Assembly: GCA_001598975.1 (NCBI GenBank)
Contig: BBXU01002155.1
Location: 1-34,060, forward strand
Direction: 5' to 3'
Source: Parachlorella kessleri
Lineage: Eukaryota > Chlorophyta > Trebouxiophyceae > Chlorellales > Chlorellaceae
DNA length: 34,060 nucleotides
The notes beneath the pieces were generated by a model. The model made no database searches, was not told the DNA's origin, and was given only the letters and a program-made list of their open reading frames with translations. Shown here in pieces: positions 1 to 11,200 of this stretch. The position numbers and the translations under genes were made by a program. Every line of letters starts with the position of its first letter. Within the stretch, counting starts at the first letter, position 1.

Positions 1-1457
1 ACATTCCACGTCTCACGCTGGGCTTGAAGGCCAGGTGTGGGGTAGGACATAGCTCTCGCCAGGGTCTGGGAGTGACGCTGCTACCCCTGGCATGTGTGCA
101 GCGCGATGCAGGCTACCCTCGCAACTGCTTCATGCAGTGCCGTGCAGGGATAAAGCAGCCGGGTAAACCTGAGAAGCACATGGCTTCCTAGCGATCCTAG
201 ATCGACTGACTGCTGTGGCGCCTTGGTTCCAGGTTCCTATGCGGAGACCTGGGGTTCTCTGCTGCACAGCTCAGCTCCCTCATCATTGACCACCCGGGGA
301 CCTTTGGCCACCTGCTGAGCGGGCCGCTGTCGATGCACCTCTTCCAGGTGCAACTTCTCTGCACCGTGTTATATAGCATCCGCAGCATGTACCGCACTGT
401 GGTGCATATGTGGGCGATCTGCAGCAAATGTCAAGCTGATGTAGGGCCTTTGGTTGCTGCCTACGTGTTCAGCTCGATGCCCATAAAGGCATGTGGGCTT
501 GGGGACCACGGGCTGGGCCAATCGCTACATTTGATTTCGTGTCCTTTCCCCAATAACTCATCACGCACCGGTGGCACGTCATCGTGTGGAGTGCTGCCAT
601 GGCGGCTGCTATAGTGGTAGATAGGCACCCAAGCAAGACATTGTCCTTGGGCTGCTACACTATCACTGTCCCAACAACTACCGCTCGCATGTTGGCCCCC
701 GTTTGCAGGTGTGTCAGGAGCACCTGGGCCTGTCCCCTGCCCTGATGCTGACCACCCACGCCAACTGCCTGCGCTGCTCCCCACGCAATGCGGCCGCCAG
801 GGTGGCCTTCCTGTCGGCCCGCAAACAGCTCGGCGAGCTGCGGTCTATGCGGTTCCTGAAGGACTCGGAGCAGGAGTGGTCCCGGCGCCTTGGAGTAATG
901 AAGGTGCCCTGGCAAGGTAGGCCTGCGGGGGTTAGCTGTGAGCGTCGGCACGCTTTCCACAGCATGGTGACTAAAACTGCCTGTGCAGGGCTGGGCCTGG
1001 GGTTTGCAGGGCAGCAGGAGAGTTGGTGGGTGGCCCTGTTGGTCAAGCCTGAGAGGCACAGTGCACACGCCCTTCAGGGTTGCTACTCCAGCTGCGCCGC
1101 CGCCGCCTGACCGCCAGCACCATACTATATGGTGAAGCCACTGCGGGTGCGAAGCACTGCACATTGTGCACGTGGCTTGCGAGTGACCCCAGGAGGAAAA
1201 CATTGGAACGATGTGCCTACCCTGCCCACGCAGAGTGGGAACGCTACAAGCGCAAGTACTGGGAGGACCCTGAGCGCGCACTGCTTCTAGAGGAGGCCCG
1301 CAGGCATGTCGCAGCCGTCAGGCGCAGGGCAGGCAGGACACTGGTGACAGCACCCCAGGGCGAAGAGGGGCCTGCAGGGTCGGGGCTGCCTGCAGGAGAG
1401 GAGACGGTCACTGACGCACTAGATGGGGAAGTGAGTGGCAAGCAGGTCAAGTTGTAA
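1..1457 (+). CDS. mTERF-like organellar protein, 3' part (5' end outside window)
   Basis: Model: join(<1..34, 233..347, 709..916, 1078..1457), stop TAA at 1455-1457. The three introns have GT-AG ends and phases that match (AG|G, CAG|GTG, G|GG). The spliced product has helical repeats of the mTERF type: LGFSAAQLSSLIIDHPG followed by HLL in exon 2, and LGLSPALMLTTHANCL followed by RVAFL in exon 3. These fit the family pattern LG-x-S-x2-(5-8 residues)-P-x-hydrophobic, then a KI/RV-FL helix. mTERF proteins bind nucleic acid in mitochondria or chloroplasts and act in transcription termination, intron splicing or rRNA maturation. The targeting peptide and most repeats lie upstream of the window, so the organelle cannot be told. 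The last exon adds a basic, Trp/Tyr-containing helix (about AEWERYKRKYWEDPE) and a low-complexity tail. The exon structure is well supported; the family call rests on two repeats. Confidence 0.6.
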
Positions 1458-2574
1458 CGCCAGCTGCGTGCAGGAGCACGCACAGTAGGTGCAGCTTAGC
1501 AGATAGCATCTTGTAGGAGACACAGCGGGACGTAATAGGTAGGGAGATCGTAGACGCTGCAAATGTCTCTCTGCCTTGGCTGTCTGTGGCTGGTGTGTTG
1601 ACTGTTACTGGGGCCCCATGGGGCTGGTGATTTGCAAATAAACTGCAGTGACCTTGACTTACGGCTCCCGGCTTGCTGCATTGATTTTCATGAAGAGGCG
1701 CGGAGGCGCGGAAACAGCAGGTAGACACAGCAGTGGCATGAGCCACCAATCACTATATCCAAGAATTGTCCAAGGAGCAGGGCGCTCGACCGAACAAGTA
1801 AATAGTCAAAGTAAAAAGCCTTTGGTACACAGCAAGTGACACACACCGTTGCTTTCACAGACAGAAGGAAGTCACCCCTGAAAACTAACTGGCATTGTTG
1901 TCACACCCGACTTAACATAAGACCTAAAATCCCGTCAAAAGATAGTAACTGTGAAGCATGCGTTGAAGCATGCGCTACCCATGGCGGAGCTGGCTCCGCT
2001 CAGAGCTCAGGCCAGACCTTGTTGGCCACACCATGGGTAGCGCTTGTCAGTTTTTTGGATGCCTAGAGCTGCCTGCCACTTGGCTGTCCTGCAATGCACA
2101 AAGCCAGTGTCACGCTCAAGCAAAGTGAAGAGATCACAAACCATAGTGTTGGATTGCGGATTTTCAGGCAACCTCTGCTTAGCTTGGCTCACAGCAGGGT
2201 ATCTTTGCCATGCCTGCCAGGGCGCAACAGAGAGGTCAGCAAGCCTCATCAGAGCCATTCATGGACATGATGCACCCAACACTACAACTAGCAGCACACA
2301 CAGAGCTGCTGTTGTGGCTACCTGGTATGCGAGTACCTGCACGGGCTGCGCTGAGACCCGCTGTTGCTGCGCTGGGCGGATGCTGCCATCATACTTCTTC
2401 AACCAGGACAGCTCGCTGAGATCACCGTACTGCCGCTTCTGAACCAGGCCTGTCAGGGACAACAGACAGCATAGCCACACAGGTTGTCATGCCAGCCAAA
2501 AAGGTATTCAAAACAATCAGCAGACCCCGCAAAGGAGCTGAAGCAGGCTGTAAACACATAACCAGCCAAGGCAT
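1458..2574. other. Spacer between mTERF-like and CDC50 genes
   Basis: About 1.1 kb between two convergent genes, presumably holding both 3' UTRs. No ORF here has a recognisable family pattern. It contains an 11-bp direct repeat (1952-1962 and 1964-1974) running into a 13-bp perfect inverted repeat (1972-1984 / 2031-2043), listed separately. A TGTAA motif overlaps the mTERF stop codon (about 1452-1456). Confidence 0.5.
1952..2043. repeat. Tandem 11-bp repeat plus 13-bp inverted repeat with nested stems
   Basis: TGAAGCATGCG occurs twice at a 12-bp period (1952-1962, 1964-1974). The second copy runs into GCGCTACCCATGG (1972-1984), whose exact reverse complement is at 2031-2043. The 46-nt interior holds two more possible stems: CGGAGC/GCTCCG (1985-1990 / 1993-1998) and GGCCA/TGGCC (2010-2014 / 2023-2027). 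A transcript could therefore fold into a branched structure. It lacks the tRNA T-loop consensus. It could be a 3'-UTR element, a structured RNA or the remains of a small inverted-repeat element. Confidence 0.6.
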
Positions 2575-4854
2575 CTAGCACCACTCTGATTGGGCATACC
2601 GCAACCGCTGAAGCACACCTGCATTATAAGCCAGGAAGAACGCCAGGGCCACCAGCAGTGACAGGCCCCCGATGGTGATCCACAAGGCCCCCAGGAAGTT
2701 GTTGCGCCCGCCGACCCACGAGTTGGTAGTCAGGATGATTGACTTGCTGCCACCGAAGTCGTAGGTGTTGTAACGGTTGGCTACCCTGATACGGACTGTG
2801 CTGCCTGCAGGCCCAAAAACAATAGTGGATGAGACTCATTTCGACACTAATGATGTGCTTGAGACGGCGGCAGGTTCTTCATTCGACCTTCCAATAGGTC
2901 CGCACATGATGTCCAAAAAAAGCTCACAACTCTGCCAAGATCCTGAGACTTGCAACAATCATATGCTACAACATCCAAGACAAGCTTACAATGATCATAC
3001 AAACCTGCTGGGATTTGAGTGTTAATCTGGGCATACATCTTGTACACAGCCGGCCCCCCACCAGGTTTCATCCACACCTGCAGGCAATGCAAACTTGGGC
3101 TGCTGAGCGCTTCTCCAGCAACGCGCCAGGGAAGTTGTGCCATGCAATTGCTGGCCCAACGCACGAGACCAAAATGGGCTGTAGACATCCAACCCCAGGC
3201 CACTAAAGGCCATTTCAAGGTCATAAAAACCTCAGGCAGACCGTCAGCATTTGCCTGCTCCTTTTCTGCCACCCACCATCCAGTGCTGAGACTGGTCCAG
3301 CGGCAAGGTTGTTGTGTTGCCGCCTCGTAAGTTGGGGTCAGTGTTGTAATTGAATGCCGTAACGTCCCCATATAGGTGCTCCTGGTCTGAAGGCCAAGCC
3401 AGGTTTGACTCCTGCAGCAGCACCACAGACGCAAGAGCACCCTCCATTGCCCCCAACTCGAACCCAGGTGGGAGCAGGGCGAACCAGGCGACCATAACAG
3501 AAATGGCGATCCCAGATGGCATCTGATTTAGGGGTCCCAAATGCTGCAGACTTTTGCACCAACAAAGGCAAGGTTGGGAAATGCGGCAGCCGCCTAACCG
3601 TCTTCCTCCTAACCGCCCAGGCCTTCAGACTATTACATTGCTTCTTTGACGAGAACAGGATGCTATGAGCAACCTATACAAGCCTTGTATCTGCCAACCG
3701 CCACAGAGCTCTGGCCCAGCATCCCACCACTTTTCAACCATGCTTGTTCAGTAGTGCAGTTTGAGCCCACTTACATCCAGTTCCAGTGGCACTTCAGAGC
3801 CGCCCTCGGGCGTCAGTGTCATTGTGAAGCTGTCATTGAAGTTGGAGTTGGCTATCTGGCCGCAAGGAAAGATGGCTCCATCATAAGTCAATGCTGGATT
3901 GGCCTCGTCGCCCACATAGCGGAAGGGATCGCAGGCTGATGAGCCGGCGCCACTTGAGCCGTCGTGCATGGCGTTGCTATCAATACTACGAACATACCGG
4001 CGGTAGTTCTGGAAGAACGACCCCAGCCGGTAAAACACATATATCTGCAACCAGGGCAGCACAGGCAAGCGAGTCCTTGAGAAATTTATCAGCCCACCGT
4101 GCCCGGCAGAACAACAACAGTGGACAGTTGCTAGGTCCGCTGACGGATCTTGCAAGCAGCCAACCGTGGGTAACGCCTTTCATCAGCAACACCACTCTCC
4201 GTTGGCTTACCAAGCAGCATCACATGAAGGCTTCAATGCCATGCATGCGCTTAGCTTCCAAATAGTGAGGTAGTCGCCCACAAGACCAGAGGCAGGCCGG
4301 GTATTTCAGCAGTGCTTGACCAGCCCCACCCATGTTCCCTCACCGGTGGGTCCAGGTTGCTGTCTATCTGGACCGCCACATCAATGGGCACGCCGGCGTC
4401 TGCATTCCTCCACAACAACTCCTGCTGCGCATCCGAGTCTAGGGCTGCAAATGGGCCCTGGTCCTCGTAACGCACAGTGTACTCGTGCACGGTGAGCGAG
4501 GCGGTGAGGATAGGGATGCCCAGGCCTATGCAGAACAAGCCAGCAGCAATGAAAAATATCTGGGCGCTTGCTACGTTGAGGATGGGGCGCCACCTGCGGG
4601 ACCACGGGTAGGACAGCGTTCAGTTGCTGGGTGAAGCGCAGGTAGGTGGGGCAGCTGTTGCTAGCAAGGTACCAGGGTCAGAGGTTGGGAGGAAGCCTCA
4701 ATTGGAAGGACGGAGGCTTGATCAGAGCGCCGACCTACCCCTTAAACTTCTGGTAAGCAAACTTGCGGTGCCACTTCAGCTTGCCAGGGTCGGCCCTGCT
4801 GCCCTCCTCTGAGGAAGCGCCCGAAGGGCTAACACGCCCTTCAGCTGCCGACAT
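2575..4854 (-). CDS. CDC50/LEM3 family protein (ALA-interacting subunit), P4-ATPase flippase beta subunit
   Basis: Model: complement(join(2575..2804, 3005..3077, 3277..3411, 3775..4044, 4344..4593, 4739..4854)); 6 exons, 357 aa, a usual length for the family. The product is the non-catalytic subunit of P4-type flippases. It is needed for ER exit and for moving phospholipids to the cytosolic leaflet. Domains: short cytosolic N-terminus (1-38); motif WRPILN at 40-45; TM1 about 46-69; lumenal domain with the conserved YRLGSFFQNYRRYVRS block and a Cys pair (SACDPF ... FPCGQIANSNFNDSF); a family-typical LAWPSDQEH segment; then NRYNTYDFGG, TTNSWVGGRNNFLG and TM2 about 319-341. All phases agree. The last acceptor was chosen so the product reads IPAGSTVRIRVANRY; a second AG 9 nt downstream is also in frame. 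The ATG at 4854-4852 opens exon 1. The gene is divergent from kinesin-5. Confidence 0.93.
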
Positions 4855-5200
4855 GCTGCGTTTCTAGGAACCAACTCCTAGGCACCGAGCATGTTGACCT
4901 CAACACGAAAAGGATCACGAGAAGACGCGAGGGCCGTGGGTGTCTATAAGTAGCGCCGAAAAGATCTCAGGGATTGGCAATTGCTCAGAACAGTGGGCAG
5001 AGGCTCCGATCGGCCGTTGTCAGGCGTGTTCTTTCGCAGCGTTGCCCCGCCATGAAATCAATGCATTTTGCGTGGCCCCTCAATAATTTTGAAGGAAGGC
5101 ACACCAGTTGATTGCGTACCAACACTTACTTTCATCTCCTGCTTTTCGTTTAATAACACCTTGCATGTGAGGGGTCCCGCGGACTGGAAGAAGCAGGGAG
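4855..5200. promoter_or_regulatory. Divergent promoter region, CDC50 / kinesin-5
   Basis: The two start codons face away from each other across 346 bp, so this segment must hold both 5' UTRs and probably both core promoters. A TATAAG string lies at 4945-4950, too far from the kinesin ATG (about 250 bp) to assign without a mapped start site. I saw no clear cell-cycle element. An in-frame TGA at 5168-5170 closes the kinesin frame upstream of its ATG. Confidence 0.5.
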
Positions 5201-8200
5201 ATGGGTGACAGACAGCCCGGGACCGCCCGGGTTAACAGCAGCAAGTCCAACGGCGTGGACGGTGGTGTTAATGTGCAGGTCATCCTGCGCTGCAGGTGAT
5301 CGACGGGCTTGGGCACAGCTGAACAGGGAAGCATGATACCCACTGTTGAGCTGGACGGTAACCATCGCCTGGTGCTGGAGGTATGGCGTGCAGACCTCCC
5401 AGCAAGGAGGAGATCGCGCAGCGCACGCCCCAGGTGGTCAAGTGTGTGGAGGCTGCACGGGAGGTGACCCTGCTTCAGAACCAGGGTGGCAAGAGCCTGG
5501 GCCGCACGTACCACTTTGATAAGGTGCGCACTCAAAAGAGCAGCCCTCCAGCACCTTGGCAACACTTGCCTGAGCAACTCTAAAGCGCTGGCTAGGCATT
5601 TGTCAAGCACCAAGTGGTTGCTTGCAGGCGTTGCATCTTATGGAAAGCGTTGTGAATGCACCGTGCCTTTATGTGCTTACAGGTGTTTCCAGGTGACACT
5701 TCACAAGAGAAGTTGTATGTTGCGGCAGTGGCGCCTATTGTGGATGAGGTGCTGGAGGGGTTCAACTGCACCATTTTTGCGTGAGTCCGGCCGTGTCACC
5801 ATGTCCCCTGTCAGAAGCAGCAGGGCTCGCGAAGGCCATGCAAATCAAAAGAAGGTCAGCTTGACAATACCCCGGTGCATATGGAACCCGCCTCACGGAT
5901 GGGCCTGCTCTGGCTGTCAGTACAACCAGCTTCACCTGCCAACTGCAGGTATGGGCAGACAGGCACGGGCAAAACATACACAATGCAGGGCGGCGATGAT
6001 AGCAGTGCGGAGTTGAGTGCAGCAGCAGGTGTTATCCCCCGCGCGGTCCACCAGATCTTCTGTTATCTAGACTCCATCAACTCGGAATACACTGTGAAGT
6101 GCTCTTTCTTGGAGCTGTATAATGAGGAGATCACCGACCTGCTGGTGCTGGGGAACGATACTCCCAAGGTTAGTGGCAGCGAACACCATAATTGCAGGGG
6201 ATGGGGGTGCCCCACCTAGGACAGCCTGGCACAACCTAGCATAGGCACGGAGCGGGGGTCAAGTTCAAAACAAACTTACTTGTGTGCCCCTAGCCTACCC
6301 CACCTTGCGGTAGGATTCTTGGTTTGTTCTGGCCCTGCAGAAACCACAAAAACCAGGAGGGAACCAGTCCCAGGGTTGCCCATCACCTAAAGTCATGGTA
6401 GGATGAATGACCTGGTTGGTTGTTCGGTTTTGCATGGGCCACCGAATGCTTGCTTCTCCTCACGGAGCAGTCAATTAGGCACTGACAAGCTCCGAACAAG
6501 TGCAGGTGCGGATCCTCGAGGACCGCAGCGGCGTGGTGCTGCATGGCTTGGAGGAGATGCATGTGAAGAGCGCTTCCGACATATTCCAGCTGCTGGACCA
6601 GGGCTCCGCCAAGCGCCGCACTGCAGAAACGCTGCTGAACAAGCAGTCCTCACGCTCGCACTCAGTCTTCACTGTGACAGTCAGCATCAGGTGTGGGGCG
6701 CCTTTGAGAGAGGGGAGAATGGGGGGGCCACGGTTCCTCTGAACGAGTAGTGGAAACAGTGCATGGGACGCTGCCTCAGGCTTGGCTTTGTAAATCACTT
6801 AACAAGTCCTAGCCTATGCAGCTTCATAGATGACTGACCAACGATTTCAACCTGAGTTGTTGAGGTGTGCTTCATTCAAGCTGCTGAACCTGCCATGCTG
6901 CCTTTTCAGGGAAATCCTGGCGGAAGGTGAGGAGGTAATCCGGGTGGGCAAGCTATACCTGGTGGACTTGGCGGGTTCAGAAAACATTTCCAGGTAAGAA
7001 CTGGCAAAAGAACTGTGCAGGCACCAGGCTGCATGAGCTCTGCATCTACCTCACAAGCTGCAGACAACTGGGCATTCAAGTTTCTGGTGGTGAGCATCAA
7101 GCCCGATTTGTGCAACATCTTGGGATCTACTGCTGAGTACGTCCTTGCCTTACCTATCAGTCCGTGGCCTTGTATCCAACTCCTCTCTGCCTTACTGCCT
7201 GCACCAGGTCTGGCGCGATTGACCAGCGTGCCAAAGAGGCTGGCAACATCAACAAGTCGCTTTTAACCTTGGGCCGAGTAATCACTGCCCTTGTGGAGGG
7301 GCAGGGCCATGTGCCCTACCGAGACTCCAAGCTGACTCGCCTGCTAAGGGATTCCCTGGGTGGCAAGACCAAAACCTGCATCATTGCCACCATTGCGCCC
7401 ACGGTGCAATGCCAGGTATGAAGTAGTTTTCAGCGCCAGTGGGCTGGATGATTGAAGATGTGTGAAGGTTAGGTAGACAGGCAGATGGGAGGCTGCACAG
7501 TCGCACATAGGTGAAATGTGCTCGCTGGGCATTGTAGATATGGGTACGTGGGCTGAATGCTTCTGTCCAGCATGACTGCCACAGAACTTGGACTGGGCTC
7601 TTATGGATAATCTGTAATCTCAACGCAGGAGGAGACACTCAGCACGCTGGACTACGCTCATCGGGCCAAGAACATAAAGAACAAGCCAGAGGTCTGTCCG
7701 GAAACTGGCAGGCGACGCTTGCACATGAAGCAGAGTATGCTTGCATCAATCAACCATGCAGTACTCGTGTGTTCCACTGCACCCCCTCTAGCGAGTTATT
7801 CTCGGCAGGGTGGCAAGTTATTGTGATGAGGACTTATAGTGAGTTATCCTCGGCAGGGTGGCAAGTTATTGTGATGAGGACTTCTTTCGGACCTGCCCGC
7901 TCATTTTTTCTTTATTTGTTGGCAATTGTTTGTGCAGGTCAACCAGAAGATCAGCAAAACCACCCACCTGAAGGAGCTGAATACCGAGATTGAGAAACTC
8001 AAGCAGGAGCTGTTTGCCACCCGTGAGAAGAACGGGGTGTATCTGCCAATCAAACAATATGAGGCAGAGTGCGAAGAGCGACGTCAACTAGCTGCCAGGT
8101 GCGCAGTAGGCCGACACCCGCACAGGTTATGACAACAGCTCTGAGCCCAATCTATTCCGGGTGCATCAATGTTGAGCCTGGGACTTTTCTACCAAGGATG

Positions 8201-11200
8201 TCAAATGACCTCTGACAGATATGGCGGTGCCCAGCTTGCATGTGTAAGTAATTACAGGTGTGGCAATCGGGGATCGTGCTGAGCTTTGATAGTGCCCGTG
8301 CAACTGAATAATAGTGAAGTAGGCCATACTGCGCCTTTGTCCCAGCGTATGAGCACACGCAGAAAACCTGGCTGCAGAGTGGAGTTCCTGGAGCAAGAGG
8401 CTGAGCGGCTAGCAGAGCAGCATGAGTCGGACAAGCAGCTGCTTCAGCGCCAGGCAGAGATGCAGCGCCAGACGTATGAGTCGCAGCTTAAGAGGGTAAG
8501 AACAATTTCTCCGCTCGCCTCGGGTACTTTATCCGGAACAACTTTACAGGTGCTGAAGCCTGGCGCCCCAAGTCTCTAATTGCGGGTAACTCATATCGCT
8601 GGTTGAAATTTCAAGCGCCACACCACGGCGTCTGCCTCAGTCTGGCTAATGGTATATGCAGGTGCGCACTGAGCTGGCTGACACCCAGGAGGCGCTGCGC
8701 CTTGCACGGGTGGCGATAGAAGAGAGGGATTTCCTCATCGCCACACAGCAGCATTGCGAGGCGTCAATTGCAGGTAGCAACCTGGCTCGATGCTGTTACT
8801 TCGGCTGCTTCGGCTGAGACAGGATAAAGTTCAAGAGTAATATGACCTTCACAATGCAAGCACGGCGGCTTGATTGCTCCGGGGTGTCTGCCGTGTTGTA
8901 GGGCTGGGCAAACTTACTGTCTTCCCTCCCTTGCTTGGCCTTGCAGAGCATGCCAGCAGCCTCACCGCCCAGCTGCATGCCGCTGCTGCCGACATTTCCC
9001 TGCTGTTCCAGCGGGTGGACCAGAAGAATGTCATGGAAGATAACAATCAGGCCCTGGTCCAGGTAAGATAACTGCCATCTAGAGATCTATGCACTTGTCT
9101 AGACAGGTAACAGTGGTTGAGCTCCCAGTGGGCTTCTCTGACCACTGACAATAACCAGTGAAATGTGGAAAGCCCCCAAGCAAGCATGTGAAGGCCCTCA
9201 CGAAATTGGCCATGGCATACATCGTGGGTGCCTGCAGTCTGATATTATAACCGAGTCTCACCCCTGCCTGGTCTGCCTAACCATGGTGTAGGAGGTCAAG
9301 GCCGCAGTTGTTCAGCGACTTGCCGCCATCGAGGGTGCAGTTGCAGCTGCCGCCACCTCCCAGGCACAGCGCTTTGCAGAGGGCGCGGCCACGCTGCAGG
9401 CCCTGTTGGAGCGCAAGCGCAGTGATGCTGCACGGCTGAGACAGCAGATGACAGTGCTGCAGGGTCAGCTGGTTGCCATGGGCAGCACAGCCAGCAATGC
9501 TGCTGTGGCACTGCACGAATCAGGGGCCGCTGGCATTCAGGTCCGTCTATGCTGAGTTAGAGACTGACATTGGCTCAAGTCTGGCCATCCTGGCATGGGA
9601 GGTCTTGGCCAGTTACTAGTACGTGGCAGACAGGACTAGCACTATACTCACCTCATTCTTTATTGACCATAATGATTTGTACCATATATTTATTTGCAGG
9701 CCATCAATGCCCTGCACACTGATTATGTCACTGCTGCCAAGGCAGCTGCTGAGGAAGCAGCTGGCGCAGTGGCTGCTGCATACAGTGCCCTGGCAGACAG
9801 CATGACAATGGAGCAGCAGCAGCTCAGCAGCTTCACTAAGCAGCAGTGTGCAGCAGTTGATGCAGTGTATGGGGCCACGCAAAGCATTGTGTTAGCCATG
9901 CGGGAGCAGCTGCAAGCAGCCCAAGCACAGGTGTGTGTCACAGTCAGGGCTGGCTGCCTGGGGGCAACTTATATAAGTGTTTTTCTCATGAGGCATGTGA
10001 TCAAGCTGTGCCTGGCTGAGGATGCAGCTATGCAACCTGCTTCCATATCTCTAGCAGCCACAAAAGCACAAAGTCTGTGTATCAACGGCACTGGCTGCTA
10101 AGGCTGCAAGGTGAGGACTGCAGGCGATCACCATGCAAGCCGATGCGGCGGCTAGGCTCAACAAGCAGGCAGCATCTGTTTCTGAGTTTGAGGACGCTTT
10201 CCTCGCCAAGACCAAGACTGAGCAGGCGGTGCTCATGGACAAGATTGCTGCCATGCTAACCGGGTATGGTGGCCAAGTTTGTATTGCCTGTAACAGACAC
10301 GCATGCACCTGAGATGCAGAACAAGAGCTTGCACCCTGCCGTCAACTGGTGTATCGGCATCTAATCATTGGACCGCCTGTGCAGCAAATAGTGAAAAGTG
10401 TGCAAGCTGGTTGCTGCAGGATCAGAAAGAAATGTGTGTTTTTCTGCCTGCAGGTTTGTGAGTCAGACAGAGCAGCAAGTGAAGGACGCGGTGTGTGGCC
10501 TCAAGGGCCAGATCGCAGCTGACGAACAGGCACTGGGCGCACAGCTAGCAGCCATGGAGGCCACCGCACAGGCTTCTGTGCAATCACTGCAGGTATGTTG
10601 GTGCGTATGGGCTGTCCCCAGTTGGCGGCAGGGCACAGTCATGTATGTTATATGTGAGATTGTATGGAATTGCTGCCTGCACATGGCTGCTCTCTTTAAA
10701 CTAGATGACATGGCCTTGTAGCCCTCCTCTGCAGGACAAGGAGGCTTCTGCAGGCAAGGCACACACAGCGGCGAGCGATGCCCTGCAGCAGGGCAGTGCC
10801 AGCTTGGCTGCAGCCATGGAGGTCACTGTGGGGCAGGGCCAGAGCCTACTCGCTGGCGTGCAGCAGCATGCTAAAGCTGCTAGCCAGCAGCTGGAGGAGC
10901 ATGCTGGGGTCGTTGCAGCGGGTGTGCAGCAGCAAGTGCAGGGTATGGCTGAGCTGCGAGATGCACAGCAGCAGCTCTGCAGCACAGGTATGTGACTGTC
11001 AGAGGGCTTACGGGTGTTGCTGGGGTGCAGCATGCATCGTTGGTGGGACCGAACTGTCGTTGAAGGTTTCTTATACTGGTGCAGAAGTAATGAGACTAGG
11101 GGAGGCATTAAGTAGTCACTGTCAAGTTAGAAGAAAGTGGCATTGGTGCGCTGTCTGGACTCGAGGTGTTCTTCTTCCTTCTCTCCCCCCCTTGCTGCAG

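Noticed and set aside
655..1281. 208-codon minus-strand ORF
   Set aside because: It is antisense to mTERF-like exons and their introns, has no family pattern, and the + strand model explains the region with matching splice phases.
1972..2043. The inverted repeat as a tRNA or CRISPR-type unit
   Set aside because: It is 72 nt long like a tRNA but lacks the T-loop and D-loop consensus, and there is no array of equal repeats and spacers.
3440..3470. B-box-like GGTTCGAG on the minus strand
   Set aside because: It lies inside a CDC50 intron, lacks the conserved CC at the end of the B box, and no cloverleaf can be drawn.
4950..4965. E2F-like GCGCCGAAAA near the kinesin-5 promoter
   Set aside because: It has an extra base relative to the E2F consensus; one weak match in GC-rich DNA is not evidence.
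10056..10110. Extra kinesin-5 exon CAGCCACAAAAG ... GCTGCAAG before exon 16
   Set aside because: Using it would need a 13-nt intron (10111-10123) before the certain part of exon 16, and reading through meets TGA. Exon 15 joins directly to 10124 in phase.
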